Of a stretch of DNA of 64,000 bases, positions 23,851 to 35,389 are shown piece after piece (positions within the stretch are counted from its first letter, which is position 1; each line of letters starts with the position of its first letter). Made by a program: the position numbers and the translations under genes. The DNA lies in contig JAJEKV010000066.1 in assembly GCA_021234155.1 (NCBI GenBank), forward strand, positions 4,983,063 to 5,047,062. The letters run 5' to 3'. The stretch comes from Isoetes taiwanensis (lineage: Eukaryota; Streptophyta; Lycopodiopsida; Isoetales; Isoetaceae). A model generated the notes under the pieces. The model saw only the letters and a list, made by a program, of their open reading frames with translations. It was not told the DNA's origin and did no database searches.

Positions 23851-25288
23851 ATTGTATGGTTTTGCCTCTCCTTTTTGAGGGAGTGATCATGATAATAAAG
23901 AGTTGTGCGTTCAGTTTGCTTGGCTTTGAAATCTTGTGAATTTAGCAAATATGAGCTTTTTCAATTTGGTAGATTTTTGCTGGCTAAGAAGCTGCTCAGT
24001 GTTCTCAGATAATGATGTTAATCTCAGATAATGATGTTAACAATAAGCATCTTTAGTTAATATCAAATAGTGTTCGGTGTTTTAAAAAACACGCAATCCT
24101 TTTCCCCTTTAATTTTTACGAGGGTGATCACTTTTAACCAGTCTACAACTCATTTAATCAGTTGATCTGTTTTCCATGCCCTTGAAGGTTCCATGCAAAT
24201 AAGTCTGGTTTCCAGTTATGAGAGTGTCCGAGTAGCATGTTGAATCCCATATTCTCTGAGTTTTCTGCCAATGTTCCATATTTATGTTCTGCCAATGTTC
24301 TGCCAATGTTTTGCGCTTGTAGCTTCTGTAGTTTAAACCTTTTAAGGTAGCTTCCACACTTGTCTTCCTTGTTCAGCACTGTTCAACGGATGTTTGCTTC
24401 AGATTTCCCATTCCTTAGTTGCTTGGCATTCTTAAATCTGTCTCGACCTGACCTTTACTTAAACTCGGATAGTTCTGTGCGCTGCTACTGCATGTCTTAT
24501 ATTCAATCATAGCTAGGTTGTATGGATAGCTAATTTACTGCCAAGGATTGTAAATCTACAGCTTTCAATTTGCAATGATTCTCAAGGTGCGCATGTTACA
24601 TTTTCTAAATCTACATCCCAATTTACAGCAATATTATGTGTCTCCATTTCTGGATTGAACTGTAGGTTTTTGTGCAAGCTGTTTGTGCACAACCAATGCC
24701 TGCTTGTAGCAATTGTGGTTCTGTTTGAAACTTGTCTGTAGAACTTTCTATATTGCTGTTAGTCGTGATGGGCAGATATGGTCTTTATATTTTTAGAAAC
24801 GGGTTGGTCTGTGCATCTTCAGAAGGAGATCAGAACTTTCTGTGCAATCTTATGTGCCTATCTATTCCTTGACGATGGTGCTTAAATCAGCCTAGTTTTT
24901 ATGCTGGTCGACCGCTTGCATCAGCCTTGTCTTCATTCAATACCTATTGCAACATGAGTTCCTGATTTTAATAACACAAGAGTGCGTTTTTTACCAAAGA
25001 ACATCCATTTTCGGCGAACCTTTTGCCTGAACCGACCGCTTTCAGTCCTTCCTGTTGCCCTAATTCGAAATAACGGCTTTTGTTTTCTGCTATCTGACCT
25101 AGGTCTAATGTTAACTATTATACAACCTAGGTATTTTATCTTTGTTTAATGCTTCATATAAGGTGCTTTTTCGTTGGCATGGTTATATTGGTATTGGGAC
25201 CATGGAGGATTCTGGTTTTAAGTTTCTGAGTTTCTAATGAGTTGGTTGCCGCATTGTTACAGATATAAGCACTTTACCTTCTCAAAGT
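23851..25288. other. Noncoding gap inside the DIRS-type element
   Basis: About 1.4 kb between gag and RT with no long frame. It has a repeated TCTGCCAATGTT motif (three times at 24265-24310) and a duplicated AATGATGTTAA (24011 and 24029). It may be an internal promoter region, a secondary insertion or decayed sequence. Confidence 0.4.
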
Positions 25289-27165
25289 TTGCACCCACCA
25301 GTGACTTATTTGCGCAATAGATTGAAAGACCGTTTGGTTTTTTGGAAATCTTTTTGTTCTTCTGCAATGGTGCTTGATTGGGTCAGTAACGGTTATACTC
25401 TTCCTTGGCTCCATGGCCCCCCTAGTCAACCTTGGTCTAAGCCAAACCATAAGCCTGTGCAGCAACATGCAGAGTTTGTTAAGGGTGCTATCAAGGACTT
25501 GCTTGCCTCAGAATCAATTCCCTTCATTTGCTCACCTTTGAGTGTAGTCCCTAAAGCTGGAAACAAATTGCGGCTTATTTTGGACCTTCGCTATGTTAAT
25601 AGTTGCTTAGCGCATATTCCCTTTAAATATGAGACTATAAAAGAAAATCTGGGATGTTGTCAAGCCTAATGATGCCTTGTTTACGTTTGATCTCCACTCT
25701 GGATACCATCATGTAGACATTAACCCTGTCTGTTGGACATACCTTGGTTTCGAGTTTGAGGGTGCTCACTACGTGTTTACATCCTTGCCTTTCGGTCTTT
25801 CTTCTGCATGCTATGTATTTACCAAACGAATGCGACAGATGGTTCGTTTATGACGTTCGAGAGGATGCCGTTGCATTCCCTATATAGATGACTTCTTATT
25901 TGCTACTTCTGTTTCTAATTTTACAAATGTTAAGGCCTTGGTGATGCAGGATCTTGAGGCAGCAGGCTTTGTTTTAGCTCTACATAAGTGCCAGCTAGAA
26001 TGCTCTTATGTGGCCAAATTCTTGGGTTTTGTGGTGGACTCATCCTCGGGCTCCTTGACCATTGCCCCTGCAAGACGCCAAAAATTTCTCAACTTAGCCT
26101 CCAAGCTCCTGTCTAGCGTCTGCATTCCAGCGCGAACTTTAGCCTCTTTTATGGGTATGATTGAGTCTTTCCGTATGGTTTTTGGCCCTTTCTCCAAACT
26201 CTTATCATTCAATCTTGCTAGGCTATATGCTTCCATTACATCTTGGTCCCAACATTTACAATTGTCTCCATCCGAGCATGCTGAAATTCACCTTTGGTCC
26301 TCCTCTTTTGATCTCCTTAATAATGCTTACATTTTCCATTTCTTTATGCTATGATGCTAGTAACTCGGGATGGGGAGTTTGGCTTTATGGTTCTTTTCCG
26401 AGTACAGATTTTGCGGTGCTTTTTCTCGATCTTTGAGAAATCTTCATCCTCAACCGCCTCGGTGAACTCTGCTCTTTTCCATTTCCTTGAGAACCGGCTA
26501 CATCTTGCAAAACTCCCAGTTCTGACTTTTGGCGATTCCTTAAATGCATACTTTATACTTTCTAAAGGCGGATCTCGTGTTAGTCACCTTCATTCCTTCT
26601 GTATCAGGATCTTGCTCCAAGCATAGAATTATCCTTAAACCAGCCTGGATTCCTCGGAACCTCAACCGATTGGGTGACTATCTATCAAAGCTTATTGATT
26701 TTGATGACTATATGTTATCCGATGCAGCTTTTTCCTTGTTAGATATGAGATGGGGTCCGCATGATTGGGATCGTTTTGCCAATGCTCACAATGCTCAGAT
26801 TCTAAGTTTAATGTTGGCACCCACATCCTAGTTTTTATCACCAACCATGCTTTCTCTCAATCATGGTCCAACACTAACAGCCTATTGCTTTTCCTCCTCC
26901 GAGCCTTGTAGCTAAGATCGTCGCCTTTGCCCTTGCATGTAAGTGTGATATCACGTTAGTCATTTTCCATTGGGAGTCTGCTCCTTGGTGGCCAGTGCTT
27001 CATGATGAGTTTGGGAATTGGCTTGCTTGCTTTGTAGACCATTTATATTTTCCAGCCGGTGGATATGCTTTGTGTGGCGCTTCTAGATCTTCTTTACCTT
27101 GTGGAAAACCTACTAGTCCGATGATTGCGCTTCGACTTCGTGCTTCTGACATGGTGAGTTTTGTG
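25289..27165 (+). pseudogene. DIRS reverse transcriptase-RNase H
   Basis: The RT begins in the 126-aa frame at 25289: SPLSVVPKAGNKLRLILDLR is the RT fingers motif. After a frameshift near 25650 it continues as DALFTFDLHSGYHHV (motif A), TSLPFGLSSACYVF (motif B) and CIPYIDDFLFAT (motif C, catalytic YIDD), interrupted by a TGA at 25851. Then FLGFVVDSSSGSL and a thumb region. RNase H follows with YDASNSGWGVWL at about 26347-26385 (first catalytic Asp), and GDYLSKLIDFDDYML and RWGPHDWDRFANAHNAQ, which are typical of DIRS/Ngaro elements. 26960-27165 has ESAPWWPVLHDEF, also typical of the stretch after RNase H. At least four frame changes; inactive. Confidence 0.8.
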
Positions 27166-27228
27166 TTTTGTTTCAGATGTTTTCAGTTCTGAGTTTTGGA
27201 TGTCTGTGGATAATGCGGATTCAGAGAT

Positions 27229-28240
27229 ATGTCAATTATTGTCCTACTGAAGGGTTATACACTGGGTGCAAGAGCTCCAAACACCTTGAAAGCTTATCGG
27301 CAACCCTGGTTTGAATTTAAGTCTTGGTGCTCGTCCAAAAATCTCTCATTTTTACCCTCATCTTCCATGACTATTTGTTTTTACATCACTAAGATCTTGT
27401 CATCTTCACCTTCTCTTTCACGAGTCAATAACATCTTGGCATCCATTGCTTTCCATCACCAGGTTGCAGGCCTTGGTAAACCTACTGAACACCCACTGGT
27501 TTCCCTTGTTCGCGATCTAGCCAAACGTAATATTCCCTCTAGTATCAACAAGAAGCAACCTTTGTTACCCCACATGGTTAGGAGAATTATTGATACCTTT
27601 TTTGCGGGTCCTTTAGCTAGCGTTGTTAGATGTCATCGCGCCGCGACTCTTTGTCTTAACTTTTTCGGCCTTTTGGCGTAGCTTTCGAACCGCTTTTTTA
27701 CATTGGCATGAAATAATTTTCCTCTCCTCGCATGCTAGTCTCTATATCCGATCCTCTAAAACTGATCAAAATGCTGTAGGTTCTTGGGTTTCTATTGCCC
27801 GTTTGGGTGGTTCATATTGCCCAGTCCAATTGCTTGAGTGTCTTATCTATATGGGAAAATTTAGAGCTGTGGATGGTCCATCAGGTGGTTTTCTTTTCCG
27901 TGGTGTTCATTGCTCGCAGATCCGCCCTTCACTGTAAAAATGTGATCTCTTACTCCACCCTTCGTTCATGGTTTCGATATTGCTTGCAATCTATTGGAGA
28001 GGATCCTGATGCTTTTGGTACCCATTCTGGTAGACGGGGTGGAGCCACTACTGCTGCAGCTTTTAATGTTCCAGATCGTTTATTTAAAGCCCATGGTCGG
28101 TGGTTCTCAGAGTCTGCTAAAGATGGTTATGTGGTTCCAGCCTTGCGTGAACAGCTTCTAGTCTCTCGTTCTTTAGGCCTTGCTTCAACCGACATCTCAG
28201 AAGCTTTGTTAGAGTTCGGCATTTCTAGTGGTACAAACTT
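27229..28240 (+). pseudogene. DIRS tyrosine recombinase, decayed
   Basis: Open pieces 27229-27681, 27623-27937 and 27795-28484 form one recombinase. The N-terminal part has APNTLKAYRQPWFEFKSWC, the usual SAM-like DNA-binding start (T-x-x-x-Y...W). The box I region is ATLCLNFFGLLA followed after a frameshift by SFRTAFLHWHEI, then IRSSKTDQ. Box II is FGTHSGRRGGATTAA (the H-x-x-R pair), then HGRWFSESAKDGYVV with the catalytic Tyr in GYV. These residues are those of the cut-and-rejoin enzyme that inserts the circular DIRS cDNA. The last frame runs on to 28484, but homology ends near 28240. At least two frameshifts. Confidence 0.8.
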
Positions 28241-28484
28241 TTCCTGCCTCTTTTTCAGCATGTATTCTGTTTTGTGTTGTTTAAGAGATGCCCATGGAGG
28301 TGGTTCTTTCCATATGTTTTCCACACCTAGTAGTTCTAGAAATAACATTTTTGATGGAAACCACAAATGCTCTAAACATTCTACCTCTGGAAATGGAAAA
28401 TCCAAAACATATATTTCCCTCAATGTCAAATCCTTTGTTAGACCTGCAAATCCCAGCAACATGCTGGTTCTGTTATATCCCTGA

Positions 28485-29440
28485 AATTCACAACAATGGT
28501 AGTATTTACTTGTCTTGGGCTCTTCAGGTCCAGGAACTCTCATTTATTCATATAACCTCCTGCATTTGAGCTACATCTGATATGGACTGCCAGATCTGAT
28601 TATTTAATGACTATTTGACCTTATGCATATGCATGTTCAACTCCATGCTCCATGCTAGTCTGCTTTTACTAAGATCTGTAACAACAAATTAGCTGACTAC
28701 ACAAATACAGTGTTAGCAAAGCACATTAAATTATCCCTAAAGCAAAGGAACTCATGGAGAAATGAAGATTTAGAAATATTACAAACACAATTGTTTTGAT
28801 CTTGGCATGCTTATGGAAAGCTTTGTAAGGGAGCACCAACACACACCAGGCACATAGTCAAAATAGAAAAAGTAGAAAGTTGCAATTCTTAGATACAAGA
28901 TTGAGAAACCACTTAATGATTTGGAAACTCGCGACAATTTACTTTACGATGAACCGGTTGAGTTTAAGGTGCTTATAGTGGGGAGATATAAAAGAAAGGC
29001 GTGGATGTATCTTACATTCTTGTCCAAACGAATCCATAGCTATTCCCGTAAAGCAACAAAATGCTAAAAATGAAGGGTGTGAAATTTAAAAAAAGAGCAA
29101 AATTACCGCGGCACGCTTGTTTGCGTAATCTCCACACAATGACACTCGCGATCAACCCGCAATATCACCGCTTTTTTGAGAGAAAAGACATGGAATAGAA
29201 GGACCAAAATGTTTTTCTTTTCACTTACTAATCTCAATGCATCCATATAATACTTGATCAAATAAGAAATCCATTTATCTCTTTTTAAACTATAGTCGTG
29301 CATATCTTTCTTCCACTTCCACATCCGCACCCTCGCTATCGTTTTACACGGCAGTTGTTCTTCCATTTCTTTTCCTCACCTTCACAGATCACTTCATTGC
29401 TGCCATTTTCAAGGATATTCTTTAGCAACACATAAGGTGT
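28485..29440. other. No recognised gene
   Basis: Probably includes the 3' end of the DIRS-type element. The minus frame 29366-29103 (87 aa, basic, Lys/Arg/Trp-rich start) matches nothing I know and may be chance, or the degraded tail of the adjacent PPR fragment. Confidence 0.4.
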
Positions 29441-29449
29441 GGGATTCCC

Positions 29450-30162
29450 TGTGATCCACATTTATAAGATCTTCAGGTAGCTCGTTTTGCCCTGCTCCAC
29501 ATTTGAGTACCTTCTCGCATGCACCGAAAGCAAGGATGTCCATAGCATGACATAACAGTCAAATGGCATGCTATCAATCATGTCTTCTGCTGGACCAAGC
29601 AATGCCGCGACGCCCAAGGAGATCGACCATGCAACCATATTGTTCCACGGTTGGAGTAAGAGAATTCATGTGACATAATGAAATAAAATAATGGTTACCC
29701 TCATCTAATAGACTAGCATGGCTACATGCAGAGAGAAAACTAACAAAAGTGAACTTATCGCATCAATCCTTTTTTCCAAAGATTTTTGAAATAAGAGAAG
29801 GCCATCCCTACCCCCGCCATGTTGTGCATATCCGAAATAAGTGTATTCCAAGGGACTAAATCTTCCATGTGTATTTTTGTCAAAAATGCCCCATGCTTCA
29901 TTCAAACTACCACATCTCCCGTACATGTTTAGAGTGCATTTGCAACTGCAATATCAGATTCAACACCCATGTCGACAACGTATCGATGTATCTCTTTGCC
30001 TTCCTCGACATCTCCCAGATTAGTACAAGCTTCTAAACAACTGATAAAAGTAACCTTGTTTGGCACAAAGCCATTCTTCATCATTTGTTGAAAGAACAGC
30101 AGAGCCTCCTCACCACACCCATTCTCGGTATACGCTGCAATCATAGACGTCCAGGCTACCAC
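29450..30162 (-). pseudogene. PLS-type PPR protein fragment
   Basis: PPR proteins bind organelle RNA. The minus frame 30162-29929 reads VAWTSMIAAYTENGCGEEAL, LFFQQMMKNGFVPNKVTFIS, and ACTNLGDVEEGKEIHRYVV, which are PPR repeats of the P/L/S type. Then VANAL, a stop, MYGRCGSLNEAWGIFD in the next frame and a decayed repeat to about 29760. A separate block at about 29460-29640 reads [14 protein letters not shown] and [20 protein letters not shown], the E-motif region at the end of such proteins. Stops and frameshifts are numerous, and the N terminus is absent. Start and end are ragged, consistent with a captured or decayed fragment. Confidence 0.8.
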
Positions 30163-30202
30163 ATCTTTGCTAGGTTTAAGTCACATGACTGTACAAGTCA
30201 TA

Positions 30203-30622
30203 AACATCCCCCTTAAACCCCCTTTGGTTTGGGTGCATATTCACACGGGGGGTTACTCCGGGCAACGAGAGCTGTCGGATGGGCATATTTGCCCTTTATT
30301 CCAAGATCTGGACCGTACATAGCGATCCTCGTTTGTGGGGTATGCATGTACAAGTTTTTGTATATCGTATATTAAGGTTTGCAGAATACTATAAGGTTTG
30401 AGAGAATGTACTTAATGGTGTTAAGTTTGTACATGTATTGTAAATTTTTTGGGGCTCTCGCCGCCCACGTAACCCCCCGGTGAATATGCACCCAAACCAA
30501 AGGGGGTTTAAGGGGATTTTATTTAAATGTGTCAAATGCAATGATTTATGTTAATAATGTTAATGATAGTTGTATGTTAATGGTTTGTGTTAACTAAAAA
30601 ATTTTTTGGCCCCTTCGGGGCC
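30203..30622 (+). mobile_element. Fold-back family, copy 2
   Basis: Left arm starts at CCCCCTTAAACCCCCTTTGG; right arm has GCACCCAAACCAAAGGGG, continues through TTAATGGTTTGTGTTAAC and ends in the hairpin GGCCCCTTCGGGGCC. The outer left arm is missing compared with 17705-18326. It lies between two gene fragments (PPR and the 30.7-31.1 kb fragment). Confidence 0.8.
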
Positions 30623-30701
30623 TTAAAAATGGTGTAGGGGTGTAGATATAGACATTACCTAATACTCTAATGATGGATGGTTTCATCCTTGTAAATTTAC
30701 C

Positions 30702-31113
30702 TAGACTACATACCACCAAACAAAGTCACGGTTGGAAAAGGACTGCTACATCCCATAATTCCAGTGGGTCCCGAACTTTGGAATGGAAACTGGTTGGTAC
30801 TTGGCACAATCTTCCCAAAAAGCATTGTTGTTCCTTGTGGAGGATGAGCAGCAGGACCATTATAAGGATTTCTAAGGAGCATCTCAAATTTAGAGTTCTT
30901 TGCCATGAACATGTTCATTTGTCTTTGGATCTATATAAATATAAAATGCCATCAAGACTTTATTGCTAAGTTCCTATTAGGGAATTAACTTTTAGAAACA
31001 AGTACACAATTGCACCCACCAAATCTGGTGGTGGAATCCCTTGCTTTGCACCTTCATATGCAATTGAGCGAAGTTCTTCAAAACTCATGTCCCCGACCAT
31101 ATCATTCAGAAGG
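30702..31113 (-). pseudogene. Host gene fragment, possibly CCCH/nucleoporin-like (two exons)
   Basis: On the minus strand an acceptor-like TTTTCTTGCAG precedes an exon at 31113-31021 reading LLNDMVGDMSFEELRSIAYE, then GAKQGIPPPDL, followed by a GTGGGTG donor. A second exon at about 30930-30702 reads MNMFMAKNSKFEMLLRNPYN, then GPAAHPPQGTTMLFGK and a Ser/Pro/Phe/Gly-rich end with a stop. The SFEELR...AKQG and the KFE-LLRNPY blocks followed by an FG/SP-rich tail remind me of plant CCCH zinc-finger/nucleoporin-like proteins, but the zinc finger itself is not present and I cannot confirm the match. It looks like the 3' end of a gene only. Confidence 0.4.
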
Positions 31114-31615
31114 CTGCAAGAAAACACCATGGATTATTTGCGGTGATATCTTGATCCATTTCAGACGTGCAAACTGGGTGCAGAGACTTAGTTTAAAATC
31201 TTTTCCCAAAGTTTTGTCTCACTATTTCCAATGTGCATAGCATGTGAGACGTCAAAACATGGGGCGCTCTTTGAAGTCATCCTTGATTTGCTCTTTACAA
31301 ACCTTAGGATCATTACACCTGATAAAATAGACAAACTTGTCTGTAAGCGACCATATAAAAGCTATGACTTGTAGATGAGGTTTGGCAGGCGTACCTATGT
31401 TCTGATTGCTTGTGAAACTTGTGTGGCTTGTGAAAACAGTGATCCATAGTAGTTCCCATTTCCACTCCGCTGAGACTGCTAACTTGCAAAATGTTCCATT
31501 AAACACACAGTTCTCTATCACATCAAAAACGACTAAAGTCGGGTGATGATAACTTACTGTAGACGGCTGCTTGTTGAAGAGTAAGTTGTTGAAGGAACAG
31601 TTGAATATTCAAAGT

Positions 31616-32342
31616 CTAGTATGTCTCAACCAAAAGCTTCACACCACTCAGTTCAGTGGCAAGATAACCATAAGCCTTCTCAAAGGGTTGCAATTTAGAC
31701 GCTTCAAGGTCAAGCACAAGTGCAGGTTCATCAAATTGAATCCATTTTGCACCTGCTGCTTTCAGCTCACCTATGACTTCCCTGCACATATAAGGCCAGC
31801 TTAAATAACCTGAAACAATAAGAAGTACTATCTAGGATAACAGCTTTAAGATTACCCATAGCGGCAAAGAAGGAGTCAAGCTGAGAAAGAAGATCAAATC
31901 CTTTAGCCACACCCTTTGCTGGCTTTGCAAATCGCATCGTGAATGGGCCAACAATAACAGAAATGTCTCAATGCCAAGTCTGTAATAAAATGATATAAAT
32001 AAGCACATGATACACATGCACGCGAGGGAAAGGAATGCTTACATCCGAACAAAGATTAATCATTCAAACAAGGTTCCGAGTAAGCCTAGAAACAAAGTGA
32101 GCTTTTGGGATATGTAACTTACTAGTTGGTGTATCAAGCACTTGGTCATAATAGGAGAAGGTATCGCTTGGAATGTATGTGACGCCAGCATCAGACATCT
32201 GTTGCCATATGGATGCCCTCAAATCCTTGGCAGTCTTCTCCACATCTTCAGCAGTAGTTTTCTTGTCCCGTAATCGACTCGGGGCAAATTTCAACTCCCT
32301 CTTTGGCCCCATACGGGGATAACCAACCACATGAGATGCCAT
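31616..32342 (-). pseudogene. METE: Cobalamin-independent methionine synthase, truncated copy
   Basis: MetE transfers a methyl group from methyl-tetrahydrofolate to homocysteine. Exon 1, 32342-32123, reads [40 protein letters not shown] and [14 protein letters not shown], the conserved N terminus, and ends at a GTAAG donor. The exon at 31979-31856 reads VIVGPFTMRFA, KPAKGVAKGFDLLSQLDSFF, but has lost a base near its start (ETF/VIVG frame change). The exon at 31781-31616 reads [33 protein letters not shown] and LVETY, then TAG. About 100 residues between exons 1 and 2 and the whole C-terminal catalytic half are missing, so the copy is nonfunctional. The ATG is the one at the usual MASH start. 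Confidence 0.85.
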
Positions 32343-32870
32343 TCTGATAGTGCAGACCAACTAGGAAAAGAACAAAAACAGGGGTTAACGATGCTATGCA
32401 GACAATTACAATATTCTCAAATTCCAACCAGCATTTCTGTTTTCAGCAGCTTATCATTCCGGCACCTTTGAAATTTTGAACGAAACATGTGGGAGGGCAC
32501 GCTTGAAGCATGGAGTCTGCATTGGAGAGGCCACGCAGATGGAAGGAATCCCTATGTCGCGGGAAATTGGGTATTGCCTTCTGCAACAATGTATAGATTG
32601 CAAAGACTTAGAATGCGACAGGCGAGTGCAGTTCCTCATGGCCCATGCTGGCCTGGAGCCTTGGCAATGCTCTGGCGGATGGCATACTGGGAGGTATGGC
32701 CACCTCCACGAACCCTAATCCTCATATCTTATTGGCAAAGCACCCTAAAATAACCCTAAAGTGAAACATCTCGATGCTTGCATGAATGGGTTATTAAAAA
32801 GAAAAGAGGAATAAAAAAATAAAATGGATAAACCATTGGGGATATGGAATTTAGACAATAAAAATGCGGA
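32343..32870. other. Upstream of METE fragment; no recognised gene
   Basis: Overlapping ORFs at 32476-32753 (plus) and 32639-32454 (minus) span a higher-GC patch of 250 bp that could be another captured fragment. No family recognised. Confidence 0.4.
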
Positions 32871-32989
32871 GTGCACTCTAGATATCTTGATTAGTATGCT
32901 TCGCGACAATAATATCCATGAAATCATATGAAAACCATGCCAAAAAGCGTATAAAATCATAAAAAACCCCTGTTATAATGCTACATATT
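32871..32989 (+). repeat. 120-bp interspersed repeat, copy R2
   Basis: GTGCACTCTAGATATC at the start, CCCCTGTTATAATGCTACA plus TATT at the end. Its last bases run directly into a fold-back element whose left arm is missing. Confidence 0.8.
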
Positions 32990-33356
32990 CACACCGGGTG
33001 ACTCGCATCGAGAGTTGTCGGATTGGCATATTAAGCCCTTTATTCCATAATCTACACCGCATTTAAAGTTCCTCATTTTGGGGTATGCAAGTACAAGATT
33101 TGCTATATTGTATAATAAGATTCGCAAAATACTATAAGATTTCAAGGAATACTATATGGTGTTGATTTAAATGCGTCCAAAATACAATTATGAGGGCTCT
33201 CGCTGCCCTACGTCACCCCAGGTGTGAATATGCACCCAAACCAAAGGGGTTTAAGGGGATTTTAATTTAAATGTGTTGGATCAATGGTTATATTTATTAA
33301 TGTCAATGGTAGTTATGTGTTGGTTATTATACTAATTTTTTTTTGGCCCTTGGGCC
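32985..33356 (+). mobile_element. Fold-back family, copy 3 (left arm missing)
   Basis: Begins at ATATTCACACCGGGTGAC (inner part of the left arm), has the AT-rich centre, the right arm GCACCCAAACCAAAGGGG, and ends in the hairpin GGCCCTTGGGCC. A second right-end-only fragment follows at 33410-33500, ending CCCTTCGGGCC. Confidence 0.8.
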
Positions 33357-33409
33357 AAAAAAAAAAAGACGATGAGAATATAAAAAGACATTTAAAACAT
33401 GTAGCAATA

Positions 33410-33500
33410 TATGTTATGTGTTTATGTTAATAATGTTAATGATAGCTATGTGTTGGTTGTTATATCGAAAAAAATTTGACCCTTCGGGCCTAAAATTTCT
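33410..33500 (+). repeat. Fold-back family, right-end fragment
   Basis: About 90 bp: TAATGTTAATGATAGCTATG, GTTGGTTGTTATATCG and the terminal CCCTTCGGGCC hairpin, without any other part of the element. Confidence 0.7.
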
Positions 33501-35269
33501 GTTCTCGTTATTCTAATCAAACTAGAACGCAAAGCAGGTTGCATAAAAAATGGAAAGCGAGAGGAGTCAATTAATATACATAAGCAACTTTTTTCATTAA
33601 ATGTATACCGCCACCAAAGGTTTAGTAGCTTCTTATCTTGAGGAAAATAAGAAATGAGGAAGAGCTATATAGTTACTTCCTCCAAAAAAGCAAAACGTAA
33701 TAAAATGTAGCATACCTTTAATGAATACACCACTCTTCTAGGTCCGTGAAATTTATAGCCATAGCTCTCAAGGAATGCACAAGCCTAGCGGACCATGCAC
33801 GGATTGAACTGAGCAGTGAAAAAAAAGGATTCACCTATTTGGGCACTTGGAAATGCATTTGGAAATGGACTTGGAAATGCATGTGGATCTTCATATCGTT
33901 ATATTCTTCACATACATCTTCATAGTCATCTTCATATGCATCGCTTCATATTCTTCTTCAAAAAGCCTAGCTTCTTCATATTCATCATATTCATTTTCAT
34001 CTTGAAAATCATATCCATGATAAATAACTTTACCTTGCCTATGTTTAGCATTTGATCTGCGAATCGGATGTTGGAAGAAACATTTAATCTACGCTTTGAG
34101 CTCGCTTTGGACCAATATTCTCTCACATATCCCCAAACTCGAGGCATATACTCCACGCTCGGGAGTTGATCAAGATCCAAAGCATCAAGTCCCGAGAATC
34201 GTTGAACAGATTTTTTCACAAGGTATATGAATAAGAAGCACCCTCTTGCGCTTACCTTAGCTTTTTGAAGATCCGAGCATTCTATTATCTAAAGAATGAA
34301 AATATCCATCTCTGTACACCACTTCCATGGGCGGAAATTGGTGGGCATAAACCGATCCTTCTAAAATCTCTCAGAATCGCATCATCAATCCGTGGATATT
34401 TTTTCGCACTTTGATGAATCTGCCGAGGAATAAGAAATAAAATTTGCCTTGGTTATCCGAAAACAAAACCAAGGGGCAACAACGCTTTCCACTTCTCAGG
34501 TTGCGGGGCATAGAAAAGTTCTCTCGTCCTCTTTTAGGATCAAGCTTTGTTCTGGCCAGTGCGGAGGAAATCAATCCGGGTTAGCGGCCCGATACCAACT
34601 TGATACAACGAAGTACTCTTCAGACAAATTCAATAACTAAAAGAAAAAGAAAAACTTCCCCTCAATCTTTAGAAGGTTTAGACCACCCAACCGGGTTCGG
34701 GCTTTACTACAGGAAATCGTTATCCTGGTTGCACCACCAATTCGGATTACTGATCTTAAGAGAATTCGTGAAACCGGACTCTAGCTAGGAAGACTTTAGC
34801 AAGGCAAGGAGATCACCAATCAAGCAACCGGATTTCTTTTTCAAAGCATCTTTGGATCTTTTCCTGTAACTAGATAATTTGGGATGGATAAGCGGATATT
34901 TTAAAATAGACGAACCCCTACATAAGCAAACTTCTTGATACATGCTTGGAGCATGCCCCGGGAAAATGGCAGCTTTGATTCTTCCTCTTCTGGGCGGAAC
35001 GGAAGCATCCGGGCATGGACACGACTATCAGACCAGATGAAACCCTAAGTCTCTCTGAAACCCTAGAGTGCATATGCACGATGGTTGCATGTGTTCTCCC
35101 TTTTTTTTTCTTCCTTATTTCTTTTTTTTTTCCGTTTTTCCAAAAAGTGGGCTTTTGTTGTAAGCCCTTCGATCTTGTCTTTTTAAAGAGGGCTTTTGTT
35201 GTAAGCCCTTTGATCTTGACCATTAAGAAGGGCCAAATAAAAAGGGCTTAAGTTGCATGCAAATACCCA
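33501..35269. other. No recognised gene
   Basis: Contains CTTCATATTC-type low-complexity sequence at 33880-34020 and a duplicated motif GGGCTTTTGTTGTAAGCCCT at 35151 and 35190. Short ORFs on both strands (for example minus 34219-33932, 95 aa) are not recognised. Confidence 0.4.
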
Positions 35270-35389
35270 GTGCGCTCTAGATGTACCAATTAGTACACCT
35301 TATGCAATACGCCCACCAAATCATATGAAAACCTTAGAGAAAAATGTATAAAAGTACAAAAAAAACCCCCTGTTATTATGCTACATATT
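35270..35389 (+). repeat. 120-bp interspersed repeat, copy R3
   Basis: GTGCGCTCTAGATGTACC at the start and CCCCCTGTTATTATGCTACA plus TATT at the end. Confidence 0.8.

Larger units (their letters stand above)
23106..28484 (+). mobile_element. DIRS-type tyrosine-recombinase retroelement, decayed
   Basis: In order: a gag-like ORF with a broken zinc knuckle (23106-23850), RT (from 25289) and RNase H (about 26340-26560), a WW-containing linker (about 26970-27165) and a tyrosine recombinase (27229-28240). RT plus RNase H plus tyrosine recombinase, without an aspartic protease or integrase, defines the DIRS order. No methyltransferase domain was seen, which would favour a Ngaro-like arrangement, but that is not proven. 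Termini, needed to separate DIRS (inverted repeats) from Ngaro (split direct repeats), were not found. Several frameshifts and stops make it inactive. Confidence 0.75.
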
